This document shows, in pieces, positions 16,514-24,223 of a DNA stretch of 55,138 nt. How positions within the stretch are numbered: position 1 is the stretch's first letter; each line of letters begins with the position of its first letter. Source of the DNA: an uncultured Oscillospiraceae bacterium. GTDB taxonomy: Bacteria > Bacillota > Clostridia > Oscillospirales > Ruminococcaceae. The notes beneath the pieces are model-generated. The model had not been told where the DNA came from. It was given only the letters and a program-made list of their open reading frames with translations, and did no database searches. The translations under genes and the position numbers were made by a program. The stretch lies in assembly GCA_910578755.1 (NCBI GenBank), contig CAJTSZ010000003.1, positions 1 to 55,138 of the forward strand, in the 5' to 3' direction.

Positions 16514-17494
16514 ATGGCAAAATACATACTAAAAAGAATGGGGTACATTGTAATCGTTTTTTTCCTGCTTTCCTTTTTACTGTTCGGTATTTTTAAAATG
16601 GTACCGGGCGACCCTGCCAGGCTAATGGTAGAGGGGCAAAAAATGAGTGTTTCCCCGGAACAATACGAAATTTTGTACCAGCAGGCCCGGGAACGCCTGG
16701 GGCTGGACAAACCCCTGCCTATTCAGTATTTAAGCTGGCTCAGCAACATTTTAAGGGGAGATTTGGGCTACTCCTCCGTTTACCGCATCCCCGTAAAGGA
16801 TTTAATTGGCCCGCCAATGCGAAATACCATTGCCTTAAACGTTGTATATTATATTTTCCTGTTTTTAATTGGTATCCCCTTGGGTATTAAGTGCGCAGTA
16901 AAAAAGGATACCCTCTTCGATACTTCGGTGCAAATAGCAACCATGATTGGTATTAGTATCCCTTTCTTTATTTCTGCGCTGGTGTTTATTTTCCTGTTTG
17001 CTATTGTAATTCCTATTTTCCCCATCAGCGGTATGGTTACTACAGGGGCAGAATATACCGGGGTTCGGGCCTTTATTGACTATATGTACCATATGGCCCT
17101 TCCGGTTATTGTATCCCTTACCGGCATCGGCGGCTTAATCCGCTATGTAAGGGGTTCCCTGCTTGACGCATTATCTATGGACTATGTAAGAACAGCCCGC
17201 GCCAAGGGCTTAAAAGAGAAAACTGTAATTTATAAACACGCCTTCCGCAATGCCCTAATCCCCATTACCGGGTGGATTGTTGGTTCCATTGTAGCCATTT
17301 TTGGCGGTGCGGTTATTATTGAAACCCTGTTTTCCTGGAAGGGTGTTGGTAAACTTTTAATTGATTCTTTAAACCAGCACGATTACACCGTTGCATTATC
17401 CATGCAAATGTTTTACATTTTGCTGGGGTTAGCCTCAAACCTCATTACCGATTTGTGTTACTGTATTGTTGACCCAAGAATAAAGCTCAATTAG
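16514..17494 (+). CDS. Oligopeptide ABC importer permease (DppB/OppB type)
   Basis: This 326-residue integral membrane subunit has normal family length. It starts MAKYILKRMGYIVIVFFLLS (first helix), has FKMVPGDPAR, the periplasmic segment GLDKPLPIQYLSWL, and the EAA loop (DYVRTARAKGLKEKTVIYKH) for ATPase contact, with six predicted membrane helices. Unlike the permease at 4042 it has no N-terminal extension. GAAGGAG ends 13 bases before this ATG, which is long; an ATT three bases upstream would have better spacing. It is 118 bases after the lipoprotein gene and 11 before its partner permease. Confidence 0.94.
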   Translation: MAKYILKRMGYIVIVFFLLSFLLFGIFKMVPGDPARLMVEGQKMSVSPEQYEILYQQARERLGLDKPLPIQYLSWLSNILRGDLGYSSVYRIPVKDLIGPPMRNTIALNVVYYIFLFLIGIPLGIKCAVKKDTLFDTSVQIATMIGISIPFFISALVFIFLFAIVIPIFPISGMVTTGAEYTGVRAFIDYMYHMALPVIVSLTGIGGLIRYVRGSLLDALSMDYVRTARAKGLKEKTVIYKHAFRNALIPITGWIVGSIVAIFGGAVIIETLFSWKGVGKLLIDSLNQHDYTVALSMQMFYILLGLASNLITDLCYCIVDPRIKLN

Positions 17495-17505
17495 GAGGAA
17501 AACAG

Positions 17506-19263
17506 ATGTTATTTGGAAAGAAAAAAGAAAAAGCAAAGCTTTCTGTTTTAGAAGAAGAACAGATGCAAAGCCCTTTTCGCACCATTATTAAAAACCTGCT
17601 GGAAAACAAGTTAGCAATGGGCGGTTTAATTGTATTTGTGTCTATTTTCGCCATGTGCTTTATTCTTCCAATTTGGTTTCATCAAAATTTAAATTATCAG
17701 GATCCAACACAGAAAAACATTGGGCCGGGCTTTTCGTTTTTGGCTGTTCCAGCAGAATTAAAAAATAACGCGGAAATGATTGCGTTTGGCCCCACCTTTG
17801 GCGTTGGTGTAGATAAGGACGGTTATATTTATGAATGGGGCAAACTGACCGATAACCTGAAAAAACTTCCCTCCAACATGGGCAAAGTGCAGGATATTGC
17901 TGTTGGGCAGGACCATGTCCTCGCCTTAAACGAGGAAGGCCAGCTGTTTACATGGGGCTATAACCGGATGCAGCTAAATAAAATCCCCCAGGAATTAAAG
18001 GGTAAAAAGGTGCGGGATATTGAAGCTGGGTTCCAGGTTTCCATTGTTGTAACCGACACCGGAAAAATCGTTTTCTGGGGAAATGAAAACGCTGTGGATA
18101 TTTACCCGCCAAAGGTTGCAAACGAGGATGTGAAGGAAGTAAAATCAAACATTCAAACCGGTATTGCATTAACAACCGACGGCCGTGTTATTCCCCTTGC
18201 CAAAAAGGAAACAGCTATTGATAAAGTTCCGGAGGAAATTCAGGGCAAAGTAGAAAAAATTGCATTGACCGATAAAAGCGCTGCTGCCGTTTTAAAAGAC
18301 GGAACCGTAACCGTATGGGGTAATAACCACGAGGATATTTTCAATGTGCCGGAAGAAGTGCAGGGCCATGTAGTAGATATTTCTGCCGGGCGTAACCACC
18401 TTGTTGTATTAACCGATGACGGCAAGGTAGTTTCCTGGGGCGGTAATGAAAACAACCAGGCAAAGGTGCCTGGCGGCGCCGCAAATGCTTCTAAAATTGC
18501 TTCCGCCTATTACCAAAACTGTGCCATTGACGAAAACGGCAAGGTTACAACCTGGGGCTTAAAGGGCTACTTGTTGGGAACAGATAACCTGGGCAGAAAT
18601 ATGTTCTACCGCATTTTAAAGGGCGGCCAAATGACAATGACCGTTGGTTTTATTGCGGTAATTATTCAGTTTGTAATTGGTATTTTTGTCGGTGGTATTG
18701 CCGGTTACTACGGTGGTAAAGTGGATATGCTCTTAATGCGCCTTGCCGAGGTGGTTGGCTCCCTCCCCTTTATCCCCCTTGCCTTAATCCTTTCCGCGTT
18801 AATAGGAAATAAAGTATCCGATGTGGGCCGAATTATTATGATTATGATAATTCTTGGCGTGCTTGGCTGGACAGGTATTGCAAACATGGTTCGCGCCCAG
18901 GTACTTGCAGAACGTGAAAAAGAATTTGTTGTAGCGGCAAAAGCCCTTGGCGTAAAAGAGAGAAATATTATTTTCCGCCATATTGTGCCAAATGTTATGA
19001 CCATTATTATTGTATCGGCAACCATTTCCTTTGCTACTTGTATGTTAACGGAATCCGGCCTTTCCTTCCTGGGCTTTGGCGTTGCAGAACCAATTCCTTC
19101 CTGGGGAAATATGCTCAACAACTGCCGTGCTTCCGAGGTAATTTCACAGTATTGGTGGAGATGGGTTTTCCCTTCTATTTCTTTAGGGCTTTGTACGGTT
19201 AGTATTAACTTATTCGGCGACGGCCTGCGCAAAGCGGTTGACCCCAAAGCAAACGAAAGGTAG
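17506..19263 (+). CDS. Oligopeptide ABC importer permease (DppC type) with inserted RCC1-like beta-propeller
   Basis: This is the second membrane subunit, 585 residues. The permease parts are normal: the OppC_N-like start with the first helix (about 36-58), LGTDNLGRNMFYRILKGGQ (357-375), five further helices and the EAA loop EFVVAAKALGVKERNIIFRH. Between the first helix and the conserved GTDNLGR block, about residues 85-352 (bases 17758-18561) form seven repeats of about 40 residues. Typical repeat ends are GQLFTWGYN, GKIVFWGNEN, GTVTVWGNN, GKVVSWGGNEN and GKVTTWGLK; the fourth lacks the Trp-Gly. This is the RCC1/BLIP-II-type seven-bladed propeller pattern. The loop lies outside the membrane. 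Its role is unknown; docking the binding protein or gating substrate is inference. AGGAGG precedes the ATG. Confidence 0.93.
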   Translation: MLFGKKKEKAKLSVLEEEQMQSPFRTIIKNLLENKLAMGGLIVFVSIFAMCFILPIWFHQNLNYQDPTQKNIGPGFSFLAVPAELKNNAEMIAFGPTFGVGVDKDGYIYEWGKLTDNLKKLPSNMGKVQDIAVGQDHVLALNEEGQLFTWGYNRMQLNKIPQELKGKKVRDIEAGFQVSIVVTDTGKIVFWGNENAVDIYPPKVANEDVKEVKSNIQTGIALTTDGRVIPLAKKETAIDKVPEEIQGKVEKIALTDKSAAAVLKDGTVTVWGNNHEDIFNVPEEVQGHVVDISAGRNHLVVLTDDGKVVSWGGNENNQAKVPGGAANASKIASAYYQNCAIDENGKVTTWGLKGYLLGTDNLGRNMFYRILKGGQMTMTVGFIAVIIQFVIGIFVGGIAGYYGGKVDMLLMRLAEVVGSLPFIPLALILSALIGNKVSDVGRIIMIMIILGVLGWTGIANMVRAQVLAEREKEFVVAAKALGVKERNIIFRHIVPNVMTIIIVSATISFATCMLTESGLSFLGFGVAEPIPSWGNMLNNCRASEVISQYWWRWVFPSISLGLCTVSINLFGDGLRKAVDPKANER

Positions 19264-19271
19264 GAAATACT

Positions 19272-20270
19272 ATGGCATATTTATTGGAAGTAGATGACCT
19301 GCATACATTTTTTAAAACAAAAAAAGGCATTGTAAAAGCGGTCAACGGCGTTTCTTATCGTGTAGAAGCAGGGAAAACACTTGGAATTGTAGGAGAAAGC
19401 GGCAGTGGAAAAAGCGTATCTGCCATGAGCATCCTGAAACTGCTGGACGGAAACGGTTACATTGACAGCGGTACTATTAAATTTAAAGAACGGAACCTGG
19501 CAGAATGCAGCGTAAGTGATATGTACCAAATACGCGGTAACGAAATATCTGTTATTTTCCAGGAACCTATGACCAGCCTAAACCCGGTTTACACCATTGA
19601 AAAACAGTTAAACGAGGTATATTTAACCCACCAAAAGCTCACTAAAAAACAAGCAAGTGAAAAGTCCTTGGAAATGCTGAAATCTGTAAAAATACCAAAC
19701 CCGGAAGCCGTGTTAAAGCAATATCCCCACCAGTTGTCCGGCGGTATGCGCCAAAGGGTGATGATTGCTATGGCCCTTGCCTGCGAACCAAGCCTTTTAA
19801 TTGCAGACGAACCAACAACCGCCCTTGACGTTACCATACAGGCACAAATTTTAAAGCTGATGAACGAGCTGAAAAAGGAAAAAGGTACTTCTATTTTATT
19901 TATTACCCACGACCTTGGCGTAATTAACCAAATGGCTGACGAGGTAGCAGTTATGTATTGCGGCCAGGTTGTGGAAATGTGTGCCGCGCGTGTTATTTTT
20001 ACAAAGGATACCCCATGCTCCCACCCATATACAGAGGGCTTAATGACATCCATACCACGTTTGGATACACCCGTTGGCGCAAAGCTGGAAGCAATTCCAG
20101 GGGCGGTACCCCACCCTTTGGACTTACCAAAGGGCTGCAAGTTTGCTCCCCGCTGCAAGTACGCAACAGAAAAATGTGTGAATGAAGAACCTAAGTTAGA
20201 ATTGGCAGAAGATAACCATTTCATTCGTTGCTTCTACCCAAACAAGGAGACCCGCCATGCAAAACAATAA
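19272..20270 (+). CDS. Oligopeptide ABC importer ATPase (DppD/OppD type)
   Basis: This 332-residue cytoplasmic ATPase is canonical: Walker A GESGSGKSV (41-49), Q-loop in VIFQEPMTSLNP, signature LSGGMRQRV, Walker B LLIADEPTTALD, and H-loop in LFITHDLGV. The C-terminal oligopeptide domain has HPYTEGLMTSIP and four Cys including CKFAPRCKYATEKC. It starts 8 bases after the propeller permease. Its 3' end overlaps the next ATPase gene by 14 bases, so the two are translationally coupled. Confidence 0.96.
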   Translation: MAYLLEVDDLHTFFKTKKGIVKAVNGVSYRVEAGKTLGIVGESGSGKSVSAMSILKLLDGNGYIDSGTIKFKERNLAECSVSDMYQIRGNEISVIFQEPMTSLNPVYTIEKQLNEVYLTHQKLTKKQASEKSLEMLKSVKIPNPEAVLKQYPHQLSGGMRQRVMIAMALACEPSLLIADEPTTALDVTIQAQILKLMNELKKEKGTSILFITHDLGVINQMADEVAVMYCGQVVEMCAARVIFTKDTPCSHPYTEGLMTSIPRLDTPVGAKLEAIPGAVPHPLDLPKGCKFAPRCKYATEKCVNEEPKLELAEDNHFIRCFYPNKETRHAKQ

Positions 20271-21732
20271 CAACAAAGAAAAAGTACTTTTAAGAGTTAC
20301 CGATTTAAAACAGTGGTTTCCCATAAAAAAAACAAAATTGTTTCAAAGGGAACAAGAATATGTAAGAGCAAACGACGGCGTTACCTTGGATATTTATGAA
20401 GGTGAAACCGTTGGCCTTGTAGGGGAATCCGGGTGCGGAAAATCAACATTTGGCAGAACGCTTTTACAAATTTACCGCCAAACAGAAGGGAAAACCATGT
20501 ATTATGGTAGAACCATTACCGAAATGGCGCCTCTCTATGTTGATGAAACCATAAAATCCGTGGCGGCGCGGAAGAAAAAAATCAGCGAGCTTGAAAAAAA
20601 TGCCGAAGCACTAAAGCAGGAGTTTGAACACATGGCAGATTCTGCCGAAAAGTTCCAAAAACAGGCTGCCTACGAAAACGAGCGCAAAAAGTGCAACATG
20701 GAATTTTTAAACCTGGTTCAAATTATTGGGGGCTTCTACAGTGTAGATAACACAGGCGAAGCTGAACAATTGCTCCTGGAAAAATTTAAAACCGCAAGAA
20801 ACCTGCGTACCTTGCAGTTGGAAAATTTAAGCGGGGAAACAGAGAAGGACAAAGAAATTGCCGAAAAAGCAAAAGAATTGCAGGGCATAGAAAATAAGCT
20901 GGAACAATTACGCCAAACTTACGCAGCCGACGAGGCATTTCAGCGTTACGAAGCGTACCGCGATGATGGCATTGACCTTGCTAGGCTGAAACCGGAGGAA
21001 ATGCGTTTCCTCCGCAAAGATATGCAGATGATTTTCCAGGACCCTTATTCCTCCTTAAACCCGCGTATGACAGTAGGGCAAATTATTGGCGAGGGCCTTC
21101 TTGCCCACGGGATATTTAAGAAAAATGATGAGAACATGCAAAAATATGTTATGGAAGTAATGGAAAAGTGCGGGCTGGCTTCCTACATGATTCACCGTTA
21201 CCCTCATCAGTTTTCCGGCGGCCAGCGCCAAAGAATTGGCATAGCCCGCGCGCTTGCCCTAAAGCCGCGTTTTGTTGTTTGTGACGAGGCTGTTTCCGCT
21301 TTGGACGTTTCCATCCAATCCCAAATTGTAAACCTGTTAAAGGACCTTGGCAAAGAAGAAAATTTATCCTATTTGTTTATTTCCCATGGTTTAAGTGTTG
21401 TAAAATACATTAGTGACCGCATTGGCGTAATGTACTTGGGTAATATTGTGGAATTAGCCACCTCTGCGGATATATTTGCCCATCCAACGCACCCCTACAC
21501 AGAAGCTTTGCTTTCGGCAATTCCCACAACGGATGTGGATTCCAAAAGGGAAATGATTCCTTTGGAGGGCGATATTCCAAGCCCCATTCATCCGCCAAAA
21601 GGCTGTAAATTCCATACACGCTGTAAGTACTGTACCGAAATTTGCAAGCATATTACACCTGAATTGGTGGAAATTGAACCTGCACACTTTGTTGCCTGCC
21701 ACCATCCACTGGAAAAGCAAAAGGATTTATAA
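20257..21732 (+). CDS. Oligopeptide ABC importer ATPase (DppF type) with coiled-coil insertion
   Basis: This ATPase of 491 residues compares with about 325 for the family. Walker A is GESGCGKST (57-64), the Q-loop is in MIFQDPYSSLNP (Gln about 261), and the signature FSGGQRQR is intact. Between Walker A and the Q-loop, about residues 91-238 (bases 20527-20970) are an insert rich in Lys, Glu, Gln and Leu, predicted as long helices. Walker B reads CDEAVSALD, with Ala replacing the usual Pro. The H-loop reads FISHGLSVV, with Gly replacing the usual Asp after His. The C-terminal domain has HPYTEALLSAIP and the Cys cluster. AAGGAG lies before the ATG inside the upstream gene. The insert would stand out on the cytoplasmic side and may bind a partner (inference). 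Confidence 0.93.
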   Translation: MQNNNNKEKVLLRVTDLKQWFPIKKTKLFQREQEYVRANDGVTLDIYEGETVGLVGESGCGKSTFGRTLLQIYRQTEGKTMYYGRTITEMAPLYVDETIKSVAARKKKISELEKNAEALKQEFEHMADSAEKFQKQAAYENERKKCNMEFLNLVQIIGGFYSVDNTGEAEQLLLEKFKTARNLRTLQLENLSGETEKDKEIAEKAKELQGIENKLEQLRQTYAADEAFQRYEAYRDDGIDLARLKPEEMRFLRKDMQMIFQDPYSSLNPRMTVGQIIGEGLLAHGIFKKNDENMQKYVMEVMEKCGLASYMIHRYPHQFSGGQRQRIGIARALALKPRFVVCDEAVSALDVSIQSQIVNLLKDLGKEENLSYLFISHGLSVVKYISDRIGVMYLGNIVELATSADIFAHPTHPYTEALLSAIPTTDVDSKREMIPLEGDIPSPIHPPKGCKFHTRCKYCTEICKHITPELVEIEPAHFVACHHPLEKQKDL

Positions 21733-21752
21733 CAGAAAGGAGCAAGGCTGTT

Positions 21753-21965
21753 ATGGAGTTTTTGGCAGCATTTAGTAAACGAGGGCAGCAGCTTAAAGAC
21801 CAAGACCAAAAGTTTCAGGAGTTTCAAAAGCAATTAACCAAAGAAGAGGTAACTTTTGAAAAAGGAGATTATTTGGCAATGGTTTTAGGGGCGTTTTGGG
21901 CTTTATGGCCTGCCCTTGCCGTCACCCTTGCAGTTATTGTGGGAATTAGCCTTTTATTTCTTTAA
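21753..21965 (+). CDS. Small membrane protein at the end of the second importer operon
   Basis: The gene encodes 70 residues: an N-terminal amphipathic, charged part rich in Gln and Lys (about 1-40), then a hydrophobic stretch of about 28 residues to the C-terminus with Trp/Ala/Leu/Val. AAAGGAG precedes the ATG by 10 bases, and the gap from the ATPase gene is 20 bases, so it is probably co-transcribed. The family is not recognised. A small accessory or tail-anchored subunit of the importer is possible. Confidence 0.7.
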   Translation: MEFLAAFSKRGQQLKDQDQKFQEFQKQLTKEEVTFEKGDYLAMVLGAFWALWPALAVTLAVIVGISLLFL

Positions 21966-21999
21966 TAAAACCATGGCTTAACAAGGGCGCCCCCGCCTG

Positions 22000-22060
22000 C
22001 CAGCGCTTCAAGCCTGTGGCGCTGGGCTGCCAGCCCACACCTGGGTTTTGGGGTTTTTTC
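22000..22060 (+). terminator. Possible terminator/repeat after the second importer operon
   Basis: CCAGCGC (22000-22006) pairs with GCGCTGG (22019-22025), followed by a second short GGCTG/CAGCC stem and T-rich runs near 22046-22059. It is GC-rich like the dispersed repeats. As a terminator it is weaker than others here because the T-run is distant. Confidence 0.45.
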
Positions 22061-22213
22061 AAGGTTTTTCGGAGTTTTTTAGTTGAGCTAATAGCCAAAT
22101 ATTTTTCTAAATTATAGAAATTTAAGTGGTTATTTTATTTCCCCAAAACCGTATTGTTTCTTGTAAAATAATGGAAATATCGTGTCTTAACTTTAAAAAT
22201 TTTATTAGAACAA

Positions 22214-22242
22214 TTGACGGGAAAGCGCTCATTGTTTAAAAT
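22214..22242 (+). promoter_or_regulatory. Sigma-A promoter with cre-like site for the GntR-amidohydrolase operon
   Basis: TTGACG (22214-22219), a 17-bp spacer and TAAAAT (22237-22242) predict a start near 22249. The spacer contains GGAAAGCGCTCATT (22220-22233), 11 of 14 positions like the CcpA cre consensus, centred on AAGCGCT. That position suggests catabolite repression by blocking RNA polymerase (inference). Confidence 0.65.
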
Positions 22243-22308
22243 AAAAATTCAATAAGGGGTATATCCCCTCCATTCAACATACCAGCGGCGGCACAGCCCA
22301 CCACTGGT

Positions 22309-22355
22309 AAAAGTAAGCGGAACCAGCCGCCAATAGGCGGCTGCACCTTACTTTT
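22309..22355 (+). promoter_or_regulatory. Nested hairpin in the leader of the GntR gene
   Basis: AAAAGTAAG (22309-22317) pairs with CTTACTTTT (22347-22355) around an inner stem AGCCGCC/GGCGGCT (22325-22331 with 22336-22342). It falls between the predicted start (about 22249) and the ATG at 22385, ending about 20 bases before the ribosome-binding site. It may be a conditional terminator or stability element. Confidence 0.5.
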
Positions 22356-22384
22356 AGTTATACTATTTAAGAAGGAAATGAATA

Positions 22385-23077
22385 ATGGGATACGATAATC
22401 AAAAGGAAATTGTTAAAAAAACCCTTTGGGAACAAATTACTGATACTTTGCGGGAAAATATTATCCATGGAAAAATTGCACCAGGAGAACGTATTGTAGA
22501 AGAAGAGCTTGCGCTGCAATATAATGTCAGCAGGGGGCCAGTAAGGGAAGCCCTGCGGCGCATAGAGGAAGAAGGGCTTGTAACCTATGAGTCACGCAAG
22601 GGCTGCCGGGTGAAAACCATTTCTTATAAAGAAATGTGGGAGAATTACTTGGTTCGTTCTACATTGGAAGTTTTAGCGGTAAAAATTCTTGCCGGCAACC
22701 TGCCGGAGGAGTATGAGGCCGAAATGAAAAAATGCCTGTGCGCTATGGAAGAGGCCGCAAAGGAAAAGGACCTGTACAAAATTATTTTGCAAGACGAGGC
22801 ATTCCATACCTGTATTATAAAGGCGGCCCGCTGCGATACACTATATAAAGTATGGGCAACCCTTCGGTCCGGGAACATACAGGCTTATTATACAATGAAT
22901 GTAAAACAAGCTGTCCCCTTTGATGTACTTCGGGAGAACCATGAGGTAATTTTAACGGCGTTAAAGGAACGGCCGGTGGACGAAGTTGCCAAGCTTATTG
23001 AATACCATTACATGGTTGTACCGGAAGAATTCTTACACAGGACACAAAGCAATGGGGATAACGAAAGCGGCAGATAA
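22385..23077 (+). CDS. GntR family transcriptional regulator, FadR (FCD) subfamily
   Basis: This 230-residue repressor-type protein has a winged helix in the first 75 residues (IIHGKIAPGERIVEEELA, YNVSRGPVREALRRIEEEGL). An all-helical FCD ligand domain follows, with likely metal/ligand residues in QDEAFH, ENHEVI and EYHYMV. It probably senses a product or substrate of the neighbouring amidohydrolases. It precedes two amidohydrolase genes by 36 bases and probably forms one operon with them. GAAGGAAA lies before the ATG. The ligand cannot be read from sequence. Confidence 0.92.
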   Translation: MGYDNQKEIVKKTLWEQITDTLRENIIHGKIAPGERIVEEELALQYNVSRGPVREALRRIEEEGLVTYESRKGCRVKTISYKEMWENYLVRSTLEVLAVKILAGNLPEEYEAEMKKCLCAMEEAAKEKDLYKIILQDEAFHTCIIKAARCDTLYKVWATLRSGNIQAYYTMNVKQAVPFDVLRENHEVILTALKERPVDEVAKLIEYHYMVVPEEFLHRTQSNGDNESGR

Positions 23078-23113
23078 TACCAAACAAAAACAAAAACGAA
23101 AGAGGAAAAAGTA

Positions 23114-24223
23114 ATGTACATAATAAAAAATGGCCGTGTTCATATTGGAAATGGAACCATATTGGAACATTGCGATATTTTAATCCGCGGTTCAAAAATT
23201 GAAAAAGTTGCAGAAAATATTATTGAGCCAGCTGCTGAAATAATTGACGCTGACGGCAAAGAGGTATTCCCTGGGTTTATAGACCCCCATTCCGCTATTG
23301 GCGCTATGGGGATTCCAACCAGGCACTTGGATACGGACGAAATTCATCAGCCGGTAACAGCAGCAATGAATATCAAATACAGCATTGACCCTGATGAAGT
23401 AAACGCCCAGGAATTTTATAAAAGCGGCATTACAACTATTGGGTGCACCCCTGGAAATTATAATATATTTGGCGGCCAAATTGCTGCCTTTAAAACGGCG
23501 CCGCAAAAAATGGCCCTGCGCCTGGTAAAAGAACAGGCTGCATTAAAATGCAGTGTAGAGGCTGGGGTAAAACAGGTTTTTGGCGGAAGAAAGCAAGCCC
23601 CCATGACCCGAATGGGTATTCTTCAAATGTTTGAAAATACCATTGGCGACGCAAGGCGGGAAAAAGAAAAAACAGACCACCAAAAGGTAATTTGCCAAGT
23701 ATTTGACGAAAAAAAGATGCCCCTGTTCGTGGCCGCCGAAACAAAGGGCGAAATGGATTCCCTGCTTCATATTTTAAAAGAAGAGAAAGTAGAAAAAGTA
23801 ATTATAGACGGATTCTGTTTTGGGGATTGCGCGGAAGAAATGAAAGCGCAAAACGTGGGCTTGATTCTTGGAAATGTAAACGCCCTTTCCCAAATTTTAA
23901 AGCATGGTATGAAAATGGAAAAGCTTGTGGAACTTGCCGAAAACGGCAACTTAATTGCATTTACAAATACATGCAGCGGAAGTTCGGAGGGCCGCGAAGT
24001 GTTTATTTGGACCGCCATTGAAGCCTACCGCGCCGGTGTAGACGCTGAAAAAGTGGTAGAAATGATGACGCTGTCCCCTGCAAAAATGCTTGGTATTGCT
24101 GACCGTGTAGGAACAATTGAAGAGGGAAAGGACGCTGATATTTCCATTTTCAGCGGCCATCCGGTTACAACTTATGCAGCAAAGGTAGAGCGCAGCATTA
24201 TAAATGGCGAGGTGGTAATGTAA
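23114..24223 (+). CDS. Amidohydrolase paralogue with degraded metal site (probable pseudoenzyme)
   Basis: The gene encodes 369 residues with the fold markers of imidazolonepropionase-like amidohydrolases: FPGFIDPHS, the APMTRMG block shared with the three paralogues here, and the C-terminal GTIEEGKDADISIF. The metal site is largely lost when aligned to its neighbour. HxH is HSA, the strand His (VHC or IHAH in paralogues) is VAAE, the LEH/IEH His is IID, and the catalytic TD is TN. The frame is intact and AGAGGAAAAA precedes the ATG, so it is probably expressed. Its stop overlaps the start of the intact paralogue by one base, which suggests a paired, perhaps heteromeric, role (inference). Confidence 0.85.
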   Translation: MYIIKNGRVHIGNGTILEHCDILIRGSKIEKVAENIIEPAAEIIDADGKEVFPGFIDPHSAIGAMGIPTRHLDTDEIHQPVTAAMNIKYSIDPDEVNAQEFYKSGITTIGCTPGNYNIFGGQIAAFKTAPQKMALRLVKEQAALKCSVEAGVKQVFGGRKQAPMTRMGILQMFENTIGDARREKEKTDHQKVICQVFDEKKMPLFVAAETKGEMDSLLHILKEEKVEKVIIDGFCFGDCAEEMKAQNVGLILGNVNALSQILKHGMKMEKLVELAENGNLIAFTNTCSGSSEGREVFIWTAIEAYRAGVDAEKVVEMMTLSPAKMLGIADRVGTIEEGKDADISIFSGHPVTTYAAKVERSIINGEVVM

